Under the pieces are notes generated by a model that made no database searches, had not been told where the DNA came from, and saw nothing but the letters and a program-made list of their open reading frames with translations. A DNA stretch of 64,000 bases, taken from the NCBI GenBank assembly GCA_039105265.1, contig JAPFFF010000025.1:62001-126000 (forward strand), read 5' to 3'. How positions within the stretch are numbered: position 1 is the stretch's first letter; each line of letters opens with the position of its first letter. Both the position numbers and the translations under genes were made by a program. This DNA comes from Tritrichomonas musculus (taxonomy: Eukaryota > Parabasalia > Tritrichomonadida > Tritrichomonadidae). Below, piece by piece: positions 52,765 through 62,141 of this stretch.

Positions 52765-54003
52765 TTAGATTAATTCCTTTAGTTCATTAATTAGCTGTGA
52801 ATAATTGTCCATTGAAAGCTTGGACTGCTTATCATCAAAATAATCAATTGTAGTTTCACTTATGACTTCATGATCTGATTCATAAGTAGGATTAGATTTA
52901 TCAATAATATCAACTTCATAATCCCAATATGCAGTCCATGAAGTTGTAACATTTTTTATCTCCTGATAATATCCTCTGAGTACCTTTTGCAAATCGCCCG
53001 GACTTTCGATTACTTTATAATTATCACGATATTCGACTTCATCATATTGATAAGTGACATCGTAATCTTCCCATTTTGTATGTCTAACTTTATTTTTCCT
53101 GAAAGCTCTTGCTATTCCGAGTAACCAAATATCGACAGCATCCCATTCTCGGGTTTCCCAATATTCAACTTCTCTTTTTTCTTTACGAACTCCAGTTTTT
53201 TTGGCTATAACCGGCACAGTTTCTTTGACAGTGATCTTTTTTGTTTCTCCTCGGACCATTTTGTATATCGGACACATATTACCAGGAAATGTTTCTGTTC
53301 GACTTCTTTTTTCTTTGAACTGATAATTTACATCTGGATCTTTCACATTGTTAGTTTTGATTGATGAAAGCTCAAAAAGCCATTTCTTAAAAATTGGTAA
53401 TGTTTCACGAGATGGTGAATTTGTCGGATGTTTTGAATCAACAAAGAAAAATGGAATTTGTGGCTCTTCTTCTAAATTACTTATACCTTTAATTAGTTTT
53501 TGTATTGACTTTTTTAAAGAATCTTCACCTGATGTCATCGATTGTTGAAGAATTAAGACATCTTCTGGATATTGTGGACAATGTGTTACAATAACACAAA
53601 GGTGGGACCATAAATTATCATTTCCAATGAACTGATACAATAATTTAATTATCTTTTTGGTAACTGTATCTAAACGGCAATCAGAACTCGTAATAACAAT
53701 TGCAATACCATTTAGTCCATACTGAAATCCTCTGAAAAAATCCGCTAAACCTTTCAGATTTTTTTGTTCTTGGACAATTCCATTGCTGTCGAAGAGACCA
53801 GGAGCATCTGTTAATATAAGCATTACATCATCTATTTGAACTTGACGCACTTTAATTTCTTGTGTGCATGAATTTCCTGAAGATGACGTTTTAAACTCAT
53901 TTGAATCTATTAGAGAGTTCAAAAAAGTCGACTTTCCGGCACCGCTCTTTCCAATTTGCACGAAACTGCAATAATGTAGATTATCATTTGCTTGAATAGA
54001 CAT
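52765..54003 (-). CDS. AIG1/GIMAP-type GTPase, minus-strand partner
   Basis: 412 residues from ATG 54003; no in-frame ATG lies further up, and TCATTA stands 10 bases before. P-loop GKSGAGKS (18-25), G2-type NSCTQEI (T47), G3 DAPG (66-69), conserved TSSDCRLD (105-112), and a G4 position reading VTHCPQYPED (T140, H141) in place of NKxD, as in AIG1 proteins, which use TxxD-like motifs. After the GTPase (about 1-215), a long C-terminal region with many Tyr/Trp/charged residues (about 225-412; REWDAVDIWLLGIARAFRKN). AIG1-type GTPases are septin-like, can oligomerise and act at membranes or in defence in other eukaryotes. Its paralogue lies head to head at 54360. Confidence 0.85.
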   Translation of the reverse strand: MSIQANDNLHYCSFVQIGKSGAGKSTFLNSLIDSNEFKTSSSGNSCTQEIKVRQVQIDDVMLILTDAPGLFDSNGIVQEQKNLKGLADFFRGFQYGLNGIAIVITSSDCRLDTVTKKIIKLLYQFIGNDNLWSHLCVIVTHCPQYPEDVLILQQSMTSGEDSLKKSIQKLIKGISNLEEEPQIPFFFVDSKHPTNSPSRETLPIFKKWLFELSSIKTNNVKDPDVNYQFKEKRSRTETFPGNMCPIYKMVRGETKKITVKETVPVIAKKTGVRKEKREVEYWETREWDAVDIWLLGIARAFRKNKVRHTKWEDYDVTYQYDEVEYRDNYKVIESPGDLQKVLRGYYQEIKNVTTSWTAYWDYEVDIIDKSNPTYESDHEVISETTIDYFDDKQSKLSMDNYSQLINELKELI

Positions 54004-54009
54004 AATATA

Positions 54010-54015
54010 TAATGA
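54010..54015 (-). promoter_or_regulatory. Initiator-like TCATTA of the minus-strand GTPase
   Basis: The minus strand reads CTTCATTATATATTATG, with putative +1 A 10 bases before the ATG. It decides the start at 54003. Confidence 0.45.
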
Positions 54016-54347
54016 AGTGATGAATCGTTGGAAAAAACCAAATACTTTAATGCCATATAAAATTTTTATAAAATTGAATGTCAAGATATATTCTTTAAAA
54101 AATTGAATGTCAAGATATACTCCTTAAAAAATTGAATACACAGATTAGATTTTTATTATTTAGGAATAAAAGATAAAATAATTCATATTTATTGAGATAT
54201 ATTGATTTGAATGGGGATTCAAAATCTTCAAGCAACTCATTTAATTACTCATTTTTTAACAGAATAAAAAAGTATATTTTGAATCGATTTAAAATTTATA
54301 AAACGCGACATTGAAAAATTTGATAATACAATTTTAGTAGTTTCATT

Positions 54348-54353
54348 TCATTT
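54348..54353 (+). promoter_or_regulatory. Initiator-like TCATTT of the plus-strand GTPase
   Basis: TTTCATTTCATTTCTTACAATG: two overlapping TCATTT motifs, the second with +1 A at 54350, 10 bases before the ATG. Confidence 0.45.
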
Positions 54354-54359
54354 CTTACA

Positions 54360-55610
54360 ATGGATGCGAATAAAGAGCCTTCTATTTACACTCTTCTGAC
54401 ATTGGGAAAGATGGGGATCGGCAAATCAACCTTTTGGAACCTACTAGCTGGGCATCAGATATTTAAGACATCAGGTTTTGGTGTATCATGCACGAAAGAA
54501 GTATCAAGCCAACAAATTCCTTTTGATGATTTTATTTTATTAGGAATCGATCCGCCTGGTTTTAATGACATTGAAGGAGAACAAAACAACTCTAACAAAA
54601 TCACAGATTATTTGAAGAATCTTGAATCTGGTTTAAATGCAGTTGCAATTGTTATATCAGCATCAGATTATCGATTAGACACTAATTTCCAGAATTCAAT
54701 TAAAAGACTGTATAACTTTTTCGGAAATGGTAACTTTTGGTTCCATGTTTGCTTTGTTGTTACTCATAGTCCAGCATATCCCGAAGATATTGCCGAGTTA
54801 AAAGAATCAATGACAACAGGCGAATTTTCCTTGAAATCCATAATGTTACAAACGATCAAAGACGTCTGTAATTTGAATCAAGACCCAGAAATCCCATTTT
54901 TCTTTTTTGATTCGAAGCATCCAAATAACTCGCCATCCAAGGAATCACTGCCTGAATTCATTTCATGGCTCAAGCAACGAGCACCATTTGACACGCGAAA
55001 CATGGAAAACATCGACGTTGAATGGCAATATAAAGAAGAAAGACAAGAAACAAAAACAACAGATGGACCACAGTTACCGATTTATGAGCTCTTGCCAGGA
55101 GAGCCAGTGATGATGAATGTCGAAGAAGACGTTCCTTACACAGTTAAAGAGAACAGAGTTCATGTCGTGGAAAGAGAATTTGAAGAATGGGTAGACAGAG
55201 ATTGGGATGCAGGAGACTATTGCTCACTTGGATTAGCAAGATTATTCAGAGACAACAAGGTGAAGAAAACCGTTAAAAGAAAAGTTTATATCAATGTAGT
55301 CGAAGATGTTGTCAAATATATTAAAGTGACAAAAAGCGTGTTCTCAGGCGAATACGGTGAAATGCAAAAACATTTGAGAGGCTATTATCAGGAAATAACA
55401 TCAATTACTGATTCGTACACAGCATGCTGGCCTTACAACTGTAGCCACGAAGACATTAAAAACAAAACAAACCCTTTCAAAAAAGATTATAGACGTGGAG
55501 AACCAAAAATCCAGACTTATTACTTTGATGAAAATATGAACAAGCTTGACCCAGAACATCAATCTGATAATATTGAACAATTAAAAGCTTTTAGAGGAGT
55601 GAATAAATAA
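54360..55610 (+). CDS. AIG1/GIMAP-type GTPase, plus-strand partner
   Basis: 416 residues, paralogous to the minus-strand gene. P-loop GKMGIGKS (16-23), VSCTKEV (T45), G3 DPPG (64-67) instead of DAPG, SASDYRLD, and G4 VVTHSPAYPED (T135, H136). The C-terminal region aligns too: DWDAGDYCSLGLARLFRDNK against DIWLLGIARAFRKNK, and LRGYYQEI near residue 340 in both. The two genes are divergently transcribed from 356 bp and may be co-expressed from a shared region. Many identical stretches (EIPFFFFDSKHPNNSPS versus IPFFFVDSKHPTNSPS) point to a local inverted duplication. Catalytic competence is uncertain. Confidence 0.85.
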   Translation: MDANKEPSIYTLLTLGKMGIGKSTFWNLLAGHQIFKTSGFGVSCTKEVSSQQIPFDDFILLGIDPPGFNDIEGEQNNSNKITDYLKNLESGLNAVAIVISASDYRLDTNFQNSIKRLYNFFGNGNFWFHVCFVVTHSPAYPEDIAELKESMTTGEFSLKSIMLQTIKDVCNLNQDPEIPFFFFDSKHPNNSPSKESLPEFISWLKQRAPFDTRNMENIDVEWQYKEERQETKTTDGPQLPIYELLPGEPVMMNVEEDVPYTVKENRVHVVEREFEEWVDRDWDAGDYCSLGLARLFRDNKVKKTVKRKVYINVVEDVVKYIKVTKSVFSGEYGEMQKHLRGYYQEITSITDSYTACWPYNCSHEDIKNKTNPFKKDYRRGEPKIQTYYFDENMNKLDPEHQSDNIEQLKAFRGVNK

Positions 55611-55817
55611 ATATATTTGCACATTGAGTTTACATTTTTTTTTTTTGTTTTATAAATTGTTATGCTAAATTGGGTGAGATATGCCATTTTGATATGATAT
55701 CGAAAGTTGCTTAAAAACATTTAATTGAGGCAAGTATCGGAAAATTTAATATCTAAAAGAATTCGTTACAGTTTTTAATGTTCAGTCTTTTTTTTTTTAA
55801 AAAAAAAAAGCAAAAAA
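55611..55817. other. Spacer between GTPase gene and tRNA
   Basis: AT-rich; contains T and A runs (55790-55810) that precede the tRNA terminator on the other strand. Nothing else seen. Confidence 0.5.
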
Positions 55818-55903
55818 TCCGCGCTGCTGGAATCGAACCGGCGACCCTGTGATTACCATAAATGTTTCTACAGTCACATGCTCTACCACTGAGCTAAGAG
55901 CGG
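55818..55903 (-). tRNA. tRNA-Tyr (GUA) with a 14-nt intron
   Basis: On the minus strand: acceptor CCGCTCT/AGCGCGG with C1-G72 and discriminator A, both typical of eukaryotic tRNA-Tyr; D arm GCTC-AGTGGTA-GAGC; anticodon arm TGTGA...TCACA with CTGTAG before and A after the intron; anticodon GTA at 55869-55871. The intron (55854-55867, AAACATTTATGGTA) lies after position 37, the canonical place. Two mismatches (5:68 U-C in the acceptor, 51:63 C-A in the T stem) are odd. A T run follows the gene. Confidence 0.88.
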
Positions 55904-56049
55904 TATAAGTTTACTTGATTAAGTCTATATAACATATACCAATAGATCAAATATTCACTTCACTTTTCTTATTTGTCAATTATTCTGCAATAAAATAAAT
56001 GTAGCATCGTTCTATCAATGAATGAAAAAATCATTTTTTACGTATATAC

Positions 56050-56970
56050 ATCGGATATGATTTTAAAAAATGTTAAAATGCCTTTTCATTGAGAGAACAT
56101 AACGTAAATCTCTCTTCTTCAATCAAGTCAATTGGTGATTATGCATTCTATAAATGCTCATCGATTACTGAAATAGAATTGCCATCGTCATTAACATATT
56201 TAGGATCCATTTCATTTGACCATTGTTCTGAAATAAAAGAAATAGTTATACCATTACTTGTGCCTGAAATTAATACATGTAATGAATGCGCCAATCTCGC
56301 TCAAGTTACAATGAATTATGATACAAAAATTGTGAGAAAGCTTTCGAAAATACGCCATTAATCAGTCTAATAATTGAATCGCAAACGCCAATCGAACATT
56401 TCAATTCATTTATCAAGGAAACGCTTGAGCAAGTTACAATTCCTTCATCCATTGTTTCAATTGGTGACAAAGCATTCGATTCATGTTCAGCCCTGAAAAG
56501 AATTGACCTTCCTTCTTCAGTCAGGACAATTGATGCATTCAATGGCTGTTCTTCACTTGTTGAAATTCCATTTGAACTTGTAACGGATATTGGCCAATAT
56601 GCTTTTTACAATTGCGAAACACTCGAGAGTGTGAAATTGTCATCAGCTAGATCTATTAAATATTACATTGTCAACATATTTGGAGGTCATAAACGAGAGT
56701 CTTTTCACTGATTGTAAATCTCTCAATGAAATTAAAATAACTTCATCAATAACAGAGATTGGTGATTATGCATTTCGAGGATGCTCATCATTAATAAAAA
56801 TCACTCTTCCAGAGTCAGTTAAAAGTATCGGAGAGAGAGCATTTTATGAATGTACATCTTTGACAGATTTTTCAATTAAATCGGTTAGAGAAATTGGAGA
56901 ATTTGCATTTTATGGATGCTAAAATTTGAGTAAGGAATTTAAGGATATGGTTGCCAAGATTTCCAAATAA
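56050..56970 (+). pseudogene. Broken BspA-like LRR gene
   Basis: LRR units of the BspA/TpLRR type: NLSSSIKSIGDYAFYKCSSI, then TEIELPSSLTYLGSISFDHC, VTIPSSIVSIGDKAFDSCSA, SSITEIGDYAFRGCSSLIKI and LPESVKSIGERAFYECTSL. The frame is lost near 56335 (a one-base change within a motif equivalent to IGEKAFENTPL), again near 56660, and an in-frame TAA at about 56920 precedes NLSKEFKDMVAKISK and the end at 56970. No in-frame ATG at the beginning. Such repeats are used in trichomonad surface and cytosolic proteins; this copy is dead. Confidence 0.85.
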
Positions 56971-57124
56971 TTAATCATCATTTAAAAAAAAAAATTAAAG
57001 TTTTATTAAACAATTTCAACACAAATTTGTTTGTTTAAATACATATTTTGATATAAAATAGAATGAAAAAGAAGAGAAAAAAAATCATTATTATCAGTTT
57101 TCTTATTTTATCAAAATATTTATA

Positions 57125-57424
57125 TTAATCGGATTTATCAGAATCTGATGATTTTTTGGACTTCTTAGTTTTCTTTGGTTTTGACAATTTCGAATATTTC
57201 AATGAAGACATTTCTTTTTCATATCGTTCTTTATCTTCTTGCGCTTTCTTCTTAAAAGGTTCCTTCTTTGCATCGCTTAACTCTTTCCACATTTCTCCAA
57301 GTTTCTTACCAATTTCTCCAAATTTCATATCCGGATACTTTTTCATGACCTCTGGTCTCTTTTCGGTGCAAAAGAACATATAAGCACTAAGTCCTCTCTT
57401 TGGTTTACCTTCCTTTTTGCTCAT
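57125..57424 (-). CDS. HMG-box protein (NHP6/HMGB-like)
   Basis: 99 residues with one HMG box at about 7-75: PKRGLSAYMFFCTEKRPEVM, then KYPDMKFGEIGKKLGEMWKE and LSDAKKEPFKKKAQEDKERY. The tail is Lys/Ser rich (KPKKTKKSKKSSDSDKSD). Size and single-box layout are like yeast NHP6: a non-specific, DNA-bending chromatin protein in the nucleus. A TCATTT initiator-like motif lies 11 bases before the ATG, as in histone H3 of this window. Confidence 0.95.
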   Translation of the reverse strand: MSKKEGKPKRGLSAYMFFCTEKRPEVMKKYPDMKFGEIGKKLGEMWKELSDAKKEPFKKKAQEDKERYEKEMSSLKYSKLSKPKKTKKSKKSSDSDKSD

Positions 57425-57431
57425 TTTAAAA

Positions 57432-57437
57432 AAATGA
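57432..57437 (-). promoter_or_regulatory. Initiator-like TCATTT of the HMG-box gene
   Basis: The minus strand reads TTTCATTTTTTTAAAATG; +1 A is 11 bases before the ATG, the same spacing as the H3 gene. Confidence 0.5.
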
Positions 57438-58430
57438 AATGGTAATCTAAATGAACTTCACTATTTCATAATTTCAAATGAGTTGACCAAATTGTGATTG
57501 AATATAGGAAAGAGTGAACTTCCTTCATTTTATATTCAAATTCTTAACGAATATAACAATCATAATAATATGTTATAGATAAAAAATGAAATATTTCAAA
57601 ATTACATTGTTTAAATGGAGAAATGCAAAGATATATTAATTTTAATCAATCAAAAATAATCTTTACTTTTTTTACATCACATTTTTATTAACGTAACATT
57701 TTAACGTAACTTTTTATAAACTCAAAAGTTTTGATGTACATCAGATATTTATGTTTAAAACAATATTTTTATTCATAATCTAAAGATAAAAACTATTTTT
57801 CATTAACTCTTGCTAATTTTGATCAAAAAACTATGTTATTGCAGATGATTATATCTGATAGATAAAATTAGAAGCAAAATATCATAGAAAAAAAGGTTTC
57901 ATACATCGATACTATTATCAAATAATTCAAATACATCGAATAAATAAATCAAAACGATTTGGCTAATCATAATAAGTCGAAATAAAATCAGAATTTTTAA
58001 ATAAATATAAAGTGCCATTTTACACCATCAAAAGAATGATCAAAGAAATATTAAAGATTTAATAATTTATTAGCAATAATAAATGAATAAAAATTATTTC
58101 TGCTTTATATTCATGCTTTTTTTATTTTAATTGATTAAATTTTTGAAGATAAAAATATTTCTCAAATAAAAAAATTAACGGAAAATTACATATGTATTTA
58201 CATATGTAATTTCTATCGTCCTGTGTAATTACATTGTATATACAAAAAGTAAAGATTAATCAAAAATATTATATTAATATTATCTTGGTTTAAAACAAAT
58301 GAAATTGGAAGATAAACACAAAATATATAATAAAAATTAAAAATAAAATAAAAAATATCTATTTTATTATTCTTTTTTGATTAACATTGTTGTGAAAAAT
58401 TTCTATGAAAATTTTGGATTGAAATATTAA
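57438..58430. other. AT-rich intergenic region with a palindrome
   Basis: 58183-58212 forms a 14-bp stem with a 2-nt loop (AAATTACATATGTA-TT-TACATATGTAATTT); a partial third copy of GTAATTACATTGTA follows. No gene seen. It separates the divergent HMG and ankyrin genes. Confidence 0.6.
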
Positions 58431-59819
58431 ATGAGTAAGAATGCTCCACTTGTTATTAAAGAGTTCGATTTTATTAAGGATTTACAAATCCCCATTGAAT
58501 TTGAAGGAGAAATTAAAGTATTTTATGCCTTAGTTAATGCAACTCCCCAAGATATCGATAAAATAGTTAAATTAATATCATTATATTTTCCAGAAGGCTC
58601 ATTAACCAAGCAAGTATATTTTTTTATTCTACATGCAGTTCAAATACGTCCACGATTAATTGAGTTATATGCCGATATATGGAAAAAATTGTATCAAACC
58701 ACTCGATGCCAAATCAATTATCAACGATATCGCAACTGCAATGTTGGATTCTTTTTTTATCATTTATACCAACGAGGACTTATTGACAAAGGTAGTATTA
58801 CCAGCTATTTTGGGTGTAATTTTGATTCAAAAAAATATCTAGCCTTACACGAAGTCATCCCAGAGATCCATCCTGAATTTTATGAAGAATATCAGAAAAA
58901 AATGCCAGAACTTATGGCAAACAAGAAGAAGAAATTATATCAATTTATACGAGAAGACGTTTATCCTGGTACATTAATGTCAGCCATTAAATTTGACAGA
59001 CTTGAAGAATTCAAAAAGTTAATTGAAGGACAGGGACCAGTTGATGACATTTGGATTGAAAAATTTGAATTTGACATTGGACCATGGGACCTTGATGGGG
59101 ACTATTTTAATGTCATTTCTTATTCAGCTTATTGGGGTTCAATTAATATCTTCAAATATTGCCTTGAGCATGCAGAATACATTGATCATTATGCCGTTGA
59201 AGCTGCTGTTGCAGGTGGCAATCCAGAGATAATAGATCTTGTTCTTCAGCAGCCTGACCGTGATTTAAAGACTTCCTTGAGTTATGCGATTTACTATCAT
59301 CGCTATGATATCATTGATAGATGCCTGAAAGAAGGCTTCGCTGACACGTCTGACATTTGTATCGCTTGCAAAGGCATGTGCATTCCAATGGTCTTTTTCT
59401 ACCTGAAAAGAGGGCAATCACCAATGAAAATCTGGGGAAATCGTTGCGAGTTCCCTCTTTACATGGCAGCAAGAACAGGGCACATATCTTTGCTTAGATT
59501 GCTCCTTTATTATGGTGCCGATCCCAATCAGAGACTCTTAGATGGAAGGACTGCAATGCACCGATGTGCAAAATTCGGACACTTAGAGATGATCGACTTG
59601 TTGAAGCAAGCAGGGGCAGACATAAACGCCCAAACCAAAAAATACAAAGAGACACCTCTTCATGTGGCCGGTGAGGTCAAAAATCAGATGACAATCGGCT
59701 TCTTGATGAAGCTCGGTGCAAATTGGCTGCTTGAAAATAGTGACGGCTTGACATTCTATGAAAATTTGCAGAGCGAGGAGTGCTTGCCAAGTGAAATGAT
59801 TGTTGTTCCTGCATTATAA
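58431..59819 (+). CDS. Ankyrin-repeat protein
   Basis: 462 residues. The first 330 form a helical region seen in many trichomonad ankyrin proteins (LTKQVYFFILHAVQIRPRLI, LMSAIKFDRLEEFKKLIEG, then NVISYSAYWGSINIFKYCLE). Clear ankyrin repeats follow at about 340-440: FPLYMAARTGHISLLRLLLY, GRTAMHRCAKFGHLEMIDLL, then ETPLHVAGEVKNQMTIGFLM. No TM or signal, so cytosolic. Ankyrin repeats bind proteins; the partner is unknown. The third quarter of the gene is less AT-rich than its start. The ATG directly follows an AT-rich leader with no clear initiator motif. Confidence 0.88.
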   Translation: MSKNAPLVIKEFDFIKDLQIPIEFEGEIKVFYALVNATPQDIDKIVKLISLYFPEGSLTKQVYFFILHAVQIRPRLIELYADIWKKLYQTTRCQINYQRYRNCNVGFFFYHLYQRGLIDKGSITSYFGCNFDSKKYLALHEVIPEIHPEFYEEYQKKMPELMANKKKKLYQFIREDVYPGTLMSAIKFDRLEEFKKLIEGQGPVDDIWIEKFEFDIGPWDLDGDYFNVISYSAYWGSINIFKYCLEHAEYIDHYAVEAAVAGGNPEIIDLVLQQPDRDLKTSLSYAIYYHRYDIIDRCLKEGFADTSDICIACKGMCIPMVFFYLKRGQSPMKIWGNRCEFPLYMAARTGHISLLRLLLYYGADPNQRLLDGRTAMHRCAKFGHLEMIDLLKQAGADINAQTKKYKETPLHVAGEVKNQMTIGFLMKLGANWLLENSDGLTFYENLQSEECLPSEMIVVPAL

Positions 59820-59874
59820 ATAAATATATACTTTTTCTATTTTGTTATTATTGATGAAAAAAAGATTTAAAAAA

Positions 59875-59947
59875 TAGTCCCGACGGGTATCGAACCCGCG
59901 ACCCTGGCCTCATAAGGACCATGCTCTAACCACTGAGCTACGAGACT
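59875..59947 (-). tRNA. tRNA-Ile (UAU)
   Basis: Minus strand: acceptor AGTCTCG/CGGGACT paired (one G-U), D arm GCTC-AGTGGTTA-GAGC, anticodon arm TGGTC-CTTATGA-GGCCA with anticodon TAT at 59912-59914, T arm GCGGG-TTCGATA-CCCGT. G at position 37 is unusual for an Ile tRNA, where A is usual. A T run follows. No intron. Confidence 0.9.
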
Positions 59948-60232
59948 TTATTGAGAGTTAGAACATTAACTTTTATTTTTAAAGTAGGTCAAATTAGGAA
60001 TAAAAAAAATAATATTGAAAGAAATTAGTTAGAAAAAGCGTTTTTGTATCTTTATTTAAGCTTTTAATATTTTGCACTCTACTTAAATTTGTCATACAAT
60101 TTATACATTTGACAACTAGTTTTTGATAGATTTTGAATTGAATTGAAAATTTTGGAAAATTTTGATAAAAGGTCAAGAATTTTATAAAAATTTTTCATTA
60201 TTGAGGAATTACATTTGCCTTTTTTTAACACT

Positions 60233-60238
60233 TCATAA
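60233..60238 (+). promoter_or_regulatory. Initiator-like TCATAA
   Basis: TTCATAAATATAATG; putative +1 A at 60235, nine bases before the ATG of the R-SNARE gene. Confidence 0.4.
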
Positions 60239-60243
60239 ATATA

Positions 60244-60915
60244 ATGACAGACGAAACAAAAATGAAATATGCACTTGTAGCTCGTGGTACAACTCCTCTT
60301 GCTGAATATTCGCTCGTCCAAGGAAACCATCGAAATATTGCTCTAAAAATGCTTGAAAATGTTGATCCTCAAAGTCCATGTGCTTTAGTTGAACAAAGCC
60401 AAAATGTATTTTTTTCAATTACTGATCCAGATAGAATGACCTATCTTTGTCTTTGTGGCCAATCAGTTCTCCCAGCACAACGACGAAGTTTTCTTGAAGA
60501 ACTTCGTAATAAATGGCGCCAAAAATATGGAAACAATGCATCAAGCTTTGCTGCAGATTCAAAAAACAAAGAATTTGGTGCAATAGAAATCCGAAATCTT
60601 TTGAATTCTTTCAATAGTGAAATATATTCCAAACTCGCACAAGCAAAACAGAATTTGGCTGAAACTCAAGAACAAATGGCACAAAATTTAACAATGGCTT
60701 TTCTTCGTCACGAACAATTAAATATCATGGAAGAAAAAGCTGAAAACATCAAAGATTCTGCCCAAACATTTCAACGTAATGCAACAGATATCAGAAGGAA
60801 AATGTGCTTTCAGAAGTACCGATGGTATTTTGTTGGTTCTTTAGTTGCGATCATTGTCATTTTCTTAATTATTGTTGTTGCTTGCGGTGGTTTCACTTTC
60901 AGGAAATGCAAATAA
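60244..60915 (+). CDS. Longin-type R-SNARE (VAMP7-like)
   Basis: 223 residues. N-terminal longin domain about 7-120 (MKYALVARGTTPLAEYSLVQ, then CALVEQSQNVFFSITDPDRM and TYLCLCGQSVLPAQRRSFLE). SNARE motif about 130-190 (LAQAKQNLAETQEQMAQNLT, then HEQLNIMEEKAENIKDSAQT) with Arg at the zero layer, R155 in FLRHEQL. C-terminal anchor about 194-216 (WYFVGSLVAIIVIFLIIVVA). Tail-anchored vesicle SNARE for endosomal/lysosomal or secretory fusion; pairs with three Q-SNARE helices. The ATG at 60244 is preferred over the Met seven codons in because of the adjacent initiator-like motif. Confidence 0.92.
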   Translation: MTDETKMKYALVARGTTPLAEYSLVQGNHRNIALKMLENVDPQSPCALVEQSQNVFFSITDPDRMTYLCLCGQSVLPAQRRSFLEELRNKWRQKYGNNASSFAADSKNKEFGAIEIRNLLNSFNSEIYSKLAQAKQNLAETQEQMAQNLTMAFLRHEQLNIMEEKAENIKDSAQTFQRNATDIRRKMCFQKYRWYFVGSLVAIIVIFLIIVVACGGFTFRKCK

Positions 60916-62141
60916 ATGACAAATTATTGATACGAAAAACATATTTTTATTAAGCATTAAGAAGATGGAGAAAAAAATTGAAATAAATTCATATTTATTA
61001 AACGCAACTTAATATTTAACATATTATTTTTATTTTCTATAGTGATGTCCAAAATTCACTTTTCCCTTGGAAAAGTGCATATATTGGGAAAACGACACTT
61101 TTCAGCAATAATTATTAATTTCAATTTTGAATGCATTTTTGAAATTCAAACAAATGTGGTTCGGATTTGAAATTTACCATCACTGGACAGAGTACTTATT
61201 TGCATAATGAAACATCATATAAATTGAGAAAAAAAATAATTTCTCACAATTTTTGTGATAAAATATTCTGAGAAGTAGCGTTTTAAAAGTTTTAAATTAA
61301 AACCGCATATAGTACCGTGAAAAAGTAGTCATCGAGATGAAAAAGGAGTCATCGCCTATTCAAAAATTGAAAGAATTATTTCAAAATAGTTAAAAATCTT
61401 CAGAAAATATATTTGAAAGAATTTATTCAATTCCTAGAAAATTTTAAAATTCAGAAAATAATAAATTACATTTTGGCAAAAATCTAGTAATTAATAAGTC
61501 ATTATAGGGGGATCAACCGCCAAAAAAATGTCAGAAAAATAATATTTTAATTTTTTTAAAAAATAAATAGATAGTTTTGTTCTTCATTTCATAAGCTTTG
61601 ATTTGAAATATTTTATTTTGGAATTCATCTGCACATTCACAAATGGCGGACACTTTTAATTTGAAGATATAAATTTGACCTTTTTTAATCGTCAAAAGTT
61701 AAAATCTTCAATAGATTGGATATTTTGGGAAAAATTATTCGTAGAACATGAAAATATATCATGTACAATGTATTAAGCTAATAAAAAAGACAAAAGACTT
61801 GTTATTTGAATAACAGTTAAAGTCTCATTTTTTTTTTCGCATAACATGTCATGATAACTTTCATTGTCCGCCATTTATGAATGAATTGATGAAATTAAAT
61901 AAAAACAATTTTTAAAAAATAAGGTAGGGCTTCATTTTTAGACCAAAGAATAAAAAACATGGTCTTTTTTTTTGAGAGAAAATAGATCAAAATTTTAAAA
62001 AAAAAATTTTAAAAATTTTGAAAGTTTATAAACTTTTTTAATAAATATGTTTTTTTATGAAATATACAATGCAGATATAATATTTTTTAAAAAACTAAAG
62101 TAAAACTTGCTGTACTTATTTTTTTATTTCAATTTTGGATT
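60916..62141. other. AT-rich region with small inverted-repeat elements
   Basis: No gene. 61057-61077 is a perfect hairpin CACTTTTCC-CTT-GGAAAAGTG inside a possible 150-bp element (61043-61190) with AGTGATG-type ends. Near 61314, TAGTACCGTGAAAAAGTAGT resembles the left end of the MITE at 3.3 kb (AAGTATCGTGAAAAAGTTCT). Confidence 0.45.
61634..61882. mobile_element. MITE-like element
   Basis: Inverted ends CATTCACAAATGGCGGACA (61634-61652) and TGTCCGCCATTTATGAATG (61864-61882): 18 of 19 positions pair. About 250 bp, non-coding. No clear target duplication. Confidence 0.6.

Noticed and set aside
52765..54084. Longer start for the minus-strand AIG1 GTPase
   Set aside because: The upstream extension has no ATG; the ATG at 54003 has an initiator-like motif 10 bases upstream and fits the paralogue's N-terminus.
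52765..55610. AIG1 GTPases as septins or plain small GTPases
   Set aside because: The TSSD.RLD segment and TH.P at the G4 position fit AIG1/GIMAP-type proteins better than NKxD-bearing families.
57156..57383. 75-codon plus-strand frame inside the HMG-box gene
   Set aside because: Shadow of the HMG gene, which has a clear conserved domain on the other strand.
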